Positions 43,101 through 44,708 of a DNA stretch of 44,708 nucleotides are shown here, piece after piece. The notes below the pieces were generated by a model that was given only the letters and a program-made list of their open reading frames with translations, was not told where the DNA came from and made no database searches. The position numbers and the translations under genes are program-made. Source of the stretch: Priapulus caudatus (lineage: Eukaryota; Priapulida; Priapulimorpha; Priapulimorphida; Priapulidae); the NCBI RefSeq assembly GCF_000485595.1, contig NW_014577204.1, positions 421,854 through 466,561 on the forward strand. Reading direction: 5' to 3'. Each line of letters starts with the position of its first letter. Position 1 is the stretch's first letter.

Positions 43101-43195
43101 GATCCTCACACCTGCCATCAACCAGCATCCCTCACGCACCTGCCATCACAGGGCATCCCTCACACCTGCCTGTCTCCTCTGCCATCGGAGCAGTG
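40160..43195. repeat. C/A-rich minisatellite of 24- and 36-bp units, error-laden
   Basis: About 3 kb of GCCATCACAGCATCCCTCAC then ACCT, with or without a GCCTTCTCATCT extension, so spacing alternates between roughly 24 and 36 bp. One-base indels are frequent. The plus strand is nearly free of stops in all frames, giving Ser/His/Pro/Thr frames of up to 642 codons (41468-43396) that are not genes. Each unit ends in a pyrimidine tract and CACAG, similar to a 3' splice site. Confidence 0.9.
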
Positions 43196-44543
43196 ATTGC
43201 ATTTACCTCTTGTGCATTGGCCAACATAATCGCAACCCGCGAAATGCAAGGTGGAACAAACTCACTAAGCAGGACGTTGGCCCTGAAGGAGGTTAAATGT
43301 AAACCTCCCCGAATGAGTGCGTCTTCGTTTGGGCTAAGCTTGGATTCGGTGAGTATATGTGGTGCGTGTATTTTCGTTGTGCGATGCAGGGGGTAACTGC
43401 TTGTGCGCACTGTTTAGCAGCGTTTAAGCAAGCCTAGGTGAACGTTGGGCCATAGCCGTCCTCTGTACTTCTCTCTGTCGTCGTTCCGCATTTTACTTGC
43501 TCCTAACGGGGCGATCTTCGTTCGGAACCTGATGTATCGTTTTCTTGTTGTGTTAGCCTGTCCACTTTCGGCGCGTTTGCTACGTAGTGTCGTTAATTAC
43601 TTTTTAATGCTTAAGATGCGAGTTGGTGAACAAGTCGTTGCATCCCCATACTTGCGTTTATTGCTCCGCGTTCTTGTGCAAGTCTATTATAGGTGGACCG
43701 TTAATATCGCGGTTCATGTGAACGCGATATTTTACCGTGTAACACGAATAGTTTCAGTGCTGTCTGTTCTGCATGGTGTTATAATATGTGGACTAGCCTA
43801 TAGTGAGCACATCGCAACCTGGTGAGTGGTCGAGTTAGGCCTGCATGCGCCACTTTTGGTTTCGAGGTCGGCGAATAGAGATTACGACTAGGATAGCTGT
43901 GGGCATGTCTACAAATGCTCTAATGTACTTATCTGTGTGTACGCTCGCTCTATCTATCCGCGACATAATTCTTGCTTGCCTATAAACGGGGACAGTTGTC
44001 GTTAGGGGTGTGGCTACAGGACGAACGACATGGCATATACTTTACGCGCATTTCTCTCAGCATCTGCACACGTATCGCACGCATTAGATTATCCTCTCTC
44101 TCTTCTCTCGCTCTCTGCGTCTTCCTCTCTCCTGCGCTCCTCCTCCTGCCTCCTGCCTTTCTTGCGCCGTCTGAACTCGAGTGATGTGCTCTCACCCTCA
44201 CATCTCGGTGTATCTGGCCTCGCGCCCCGTGTTGAGATGCGATCACGTGTTATGCTAGCTAGCGGAATGTTCTCTCGGCACACCTGGTCCAGTCAACGTG
44301 TTCGCGTGGGGGCAGCCACCAGCCCTCCCTCGGTCATCGCATGCTCCACTCGTCGTCTTCTCACTGCTCACTGCTCGGGTCTCTCTCTGCTCTCGTCGCT
44401 TCTCAGCGCCGCGCGTGCGTACGCGGGTTACACGGCTCGTTCGCTGACGCGACCGCGCCTTCTTGTTTTTCTGCCCTCGACGCGCGTCCGCGCGCCTGAT
44501 GCGCCTCGGGCTCGACGCTGCGTGCGGGGGCCCTCTGCCGCAG
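43196..44543. other. Clean sequence after the array, no gene assigned
   Basis: Texture returns to normal. The 126-codon hydrophobic-looking frame at 43445-43825 has no domain I recognise and no splice or promoter support. 44090-44165 is CT-rich. A small palindrome lies at 43703-43731. Confidence 0.45.
43703..43731. other. 29-bp near-perfect palindrome
   Basis: AATATCGC and GCGATATT flank GTTCA-TG-TGAAC, with one unpaired G (43711). It can form a 13-bp stem with a 2-base loop, or serve as a dyad site. Function unknown. Confidence 0.6.
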
Positions 44544-44708
44544 AATACACGCCGTCGAGGAAGAATCGGGCGCCGCGGACGGCGGCTGCCGGCGTGAGCC
44601 GATCTACCGCGCGGTCCGGCAACCGCAGGAAGTGCTGCGCTCCAGCGCCACGGCTGCGGCTTGCAGCAACACCAGCGGCGACGCGAGGGGTCGCCGACAC
44701 ACCCCCGC
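44544..44708 (+). CDS. Candidate exon running off the window end
   Basis: Acceptor CCCTCTGCCGCAG ends at 44543, followed by GC-rich sequence. Two plus frames are open to the window edge, one in the phase left by RhoGEF exon 7 (E, then YTPSRKNRAPRT...) and one reading AVEEESGAADGG. The minus strand is open too, as expected from GC content, so openness is weak evidence. It could be the next RhoGEF exon or a different gene; no homology seen. Confidence 0.2.

Noticed and set aside
41468-43396. 642-codon open frame
   Set aside because: It is the stop-free translation of the 24/36-bp C/A-rich array; His/Ser/Pro/Thr periodicity follows the repeat and indels scramble frames without consequence.
43445-43825. 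126-codon hydrophobic frame as a membrane protein
   Set aside because: No recognisable domain, no signal-peptide pattern I trust, and no splice or regulatory support.

Overview
The window is metazoan nuclear DNA, probably from an invertebrate; I cannot name a species from the sequence. The evidence is a multi-exon gene with GT-AG introns, an LTR retrotransposon, several MITE-like or foldback elements, and many micro- and minisatellites. There is no bacterial-style gene packing. Most open frames are either repeat arrays lacking stop codons or shadows of other features.

Layout. 1-10.6 kb holds two copies of one Ty3/gypsy-type LTR retrotransposon, converging tail to tail. Copy A (+, 1-4740) is riddled with small indels and carries a nested foldback element (2179-3084) flanked by an apparent 9-bp target duplication. 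Copy B (-, 6950-10631) is much cleaner, with a 5' LTR, primer-binding site, gag, protease domain and a truncated, frameshifted reverse transcriptase. 10.6-13 kb is simple-sequence and GTGCGTGC-rich satellite DNA. 13-20 kb is mostly unique or intron-like DNA with two MITE-like elements, a foldback element abutting a tRNA-His-like pseudogene, and two short candidate exons.

21.06-28.53 kb holds seven secure exons (+) of an Lbc-family RhoGEF (ARHGEF2/ARHGEF18/ARHGEF28/AKAP13 type). They encode a Ser-rich linker, the DH domain and the whole PH domain. All splice junctions are GT-AG and phases agree throughout. The DH segment expected between exons 3 and 4, with the conserved late helices, is not visible in the 3.2-kb interval where it should lie. 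The introns carry large minisatellites. In two cases (29-bp and 23-bp units) the array runs directly into the exon's 3' splice site, and its last unit is that splice site.

28.9-43.2 kb looks like uncorrected long-read gap fill: a ~19-bp G-rich array (28.9-32.8 kb), a noisy purine-rich tract with a degraded second copy of intron segment 24.3-25.2 kb (at 35.6-36.9 kb), and a C/A-rich array (40.2-43.2 kb). 43.2-44.7 kb is cleaner, with one low-confidence candidate exon at the end. A 129-base N gap (20468-20596) lies inside the 29-bp array, which reverses orientation beside it. Assembly artefacts therefore have to be excluded before any biological reading of the repeats.
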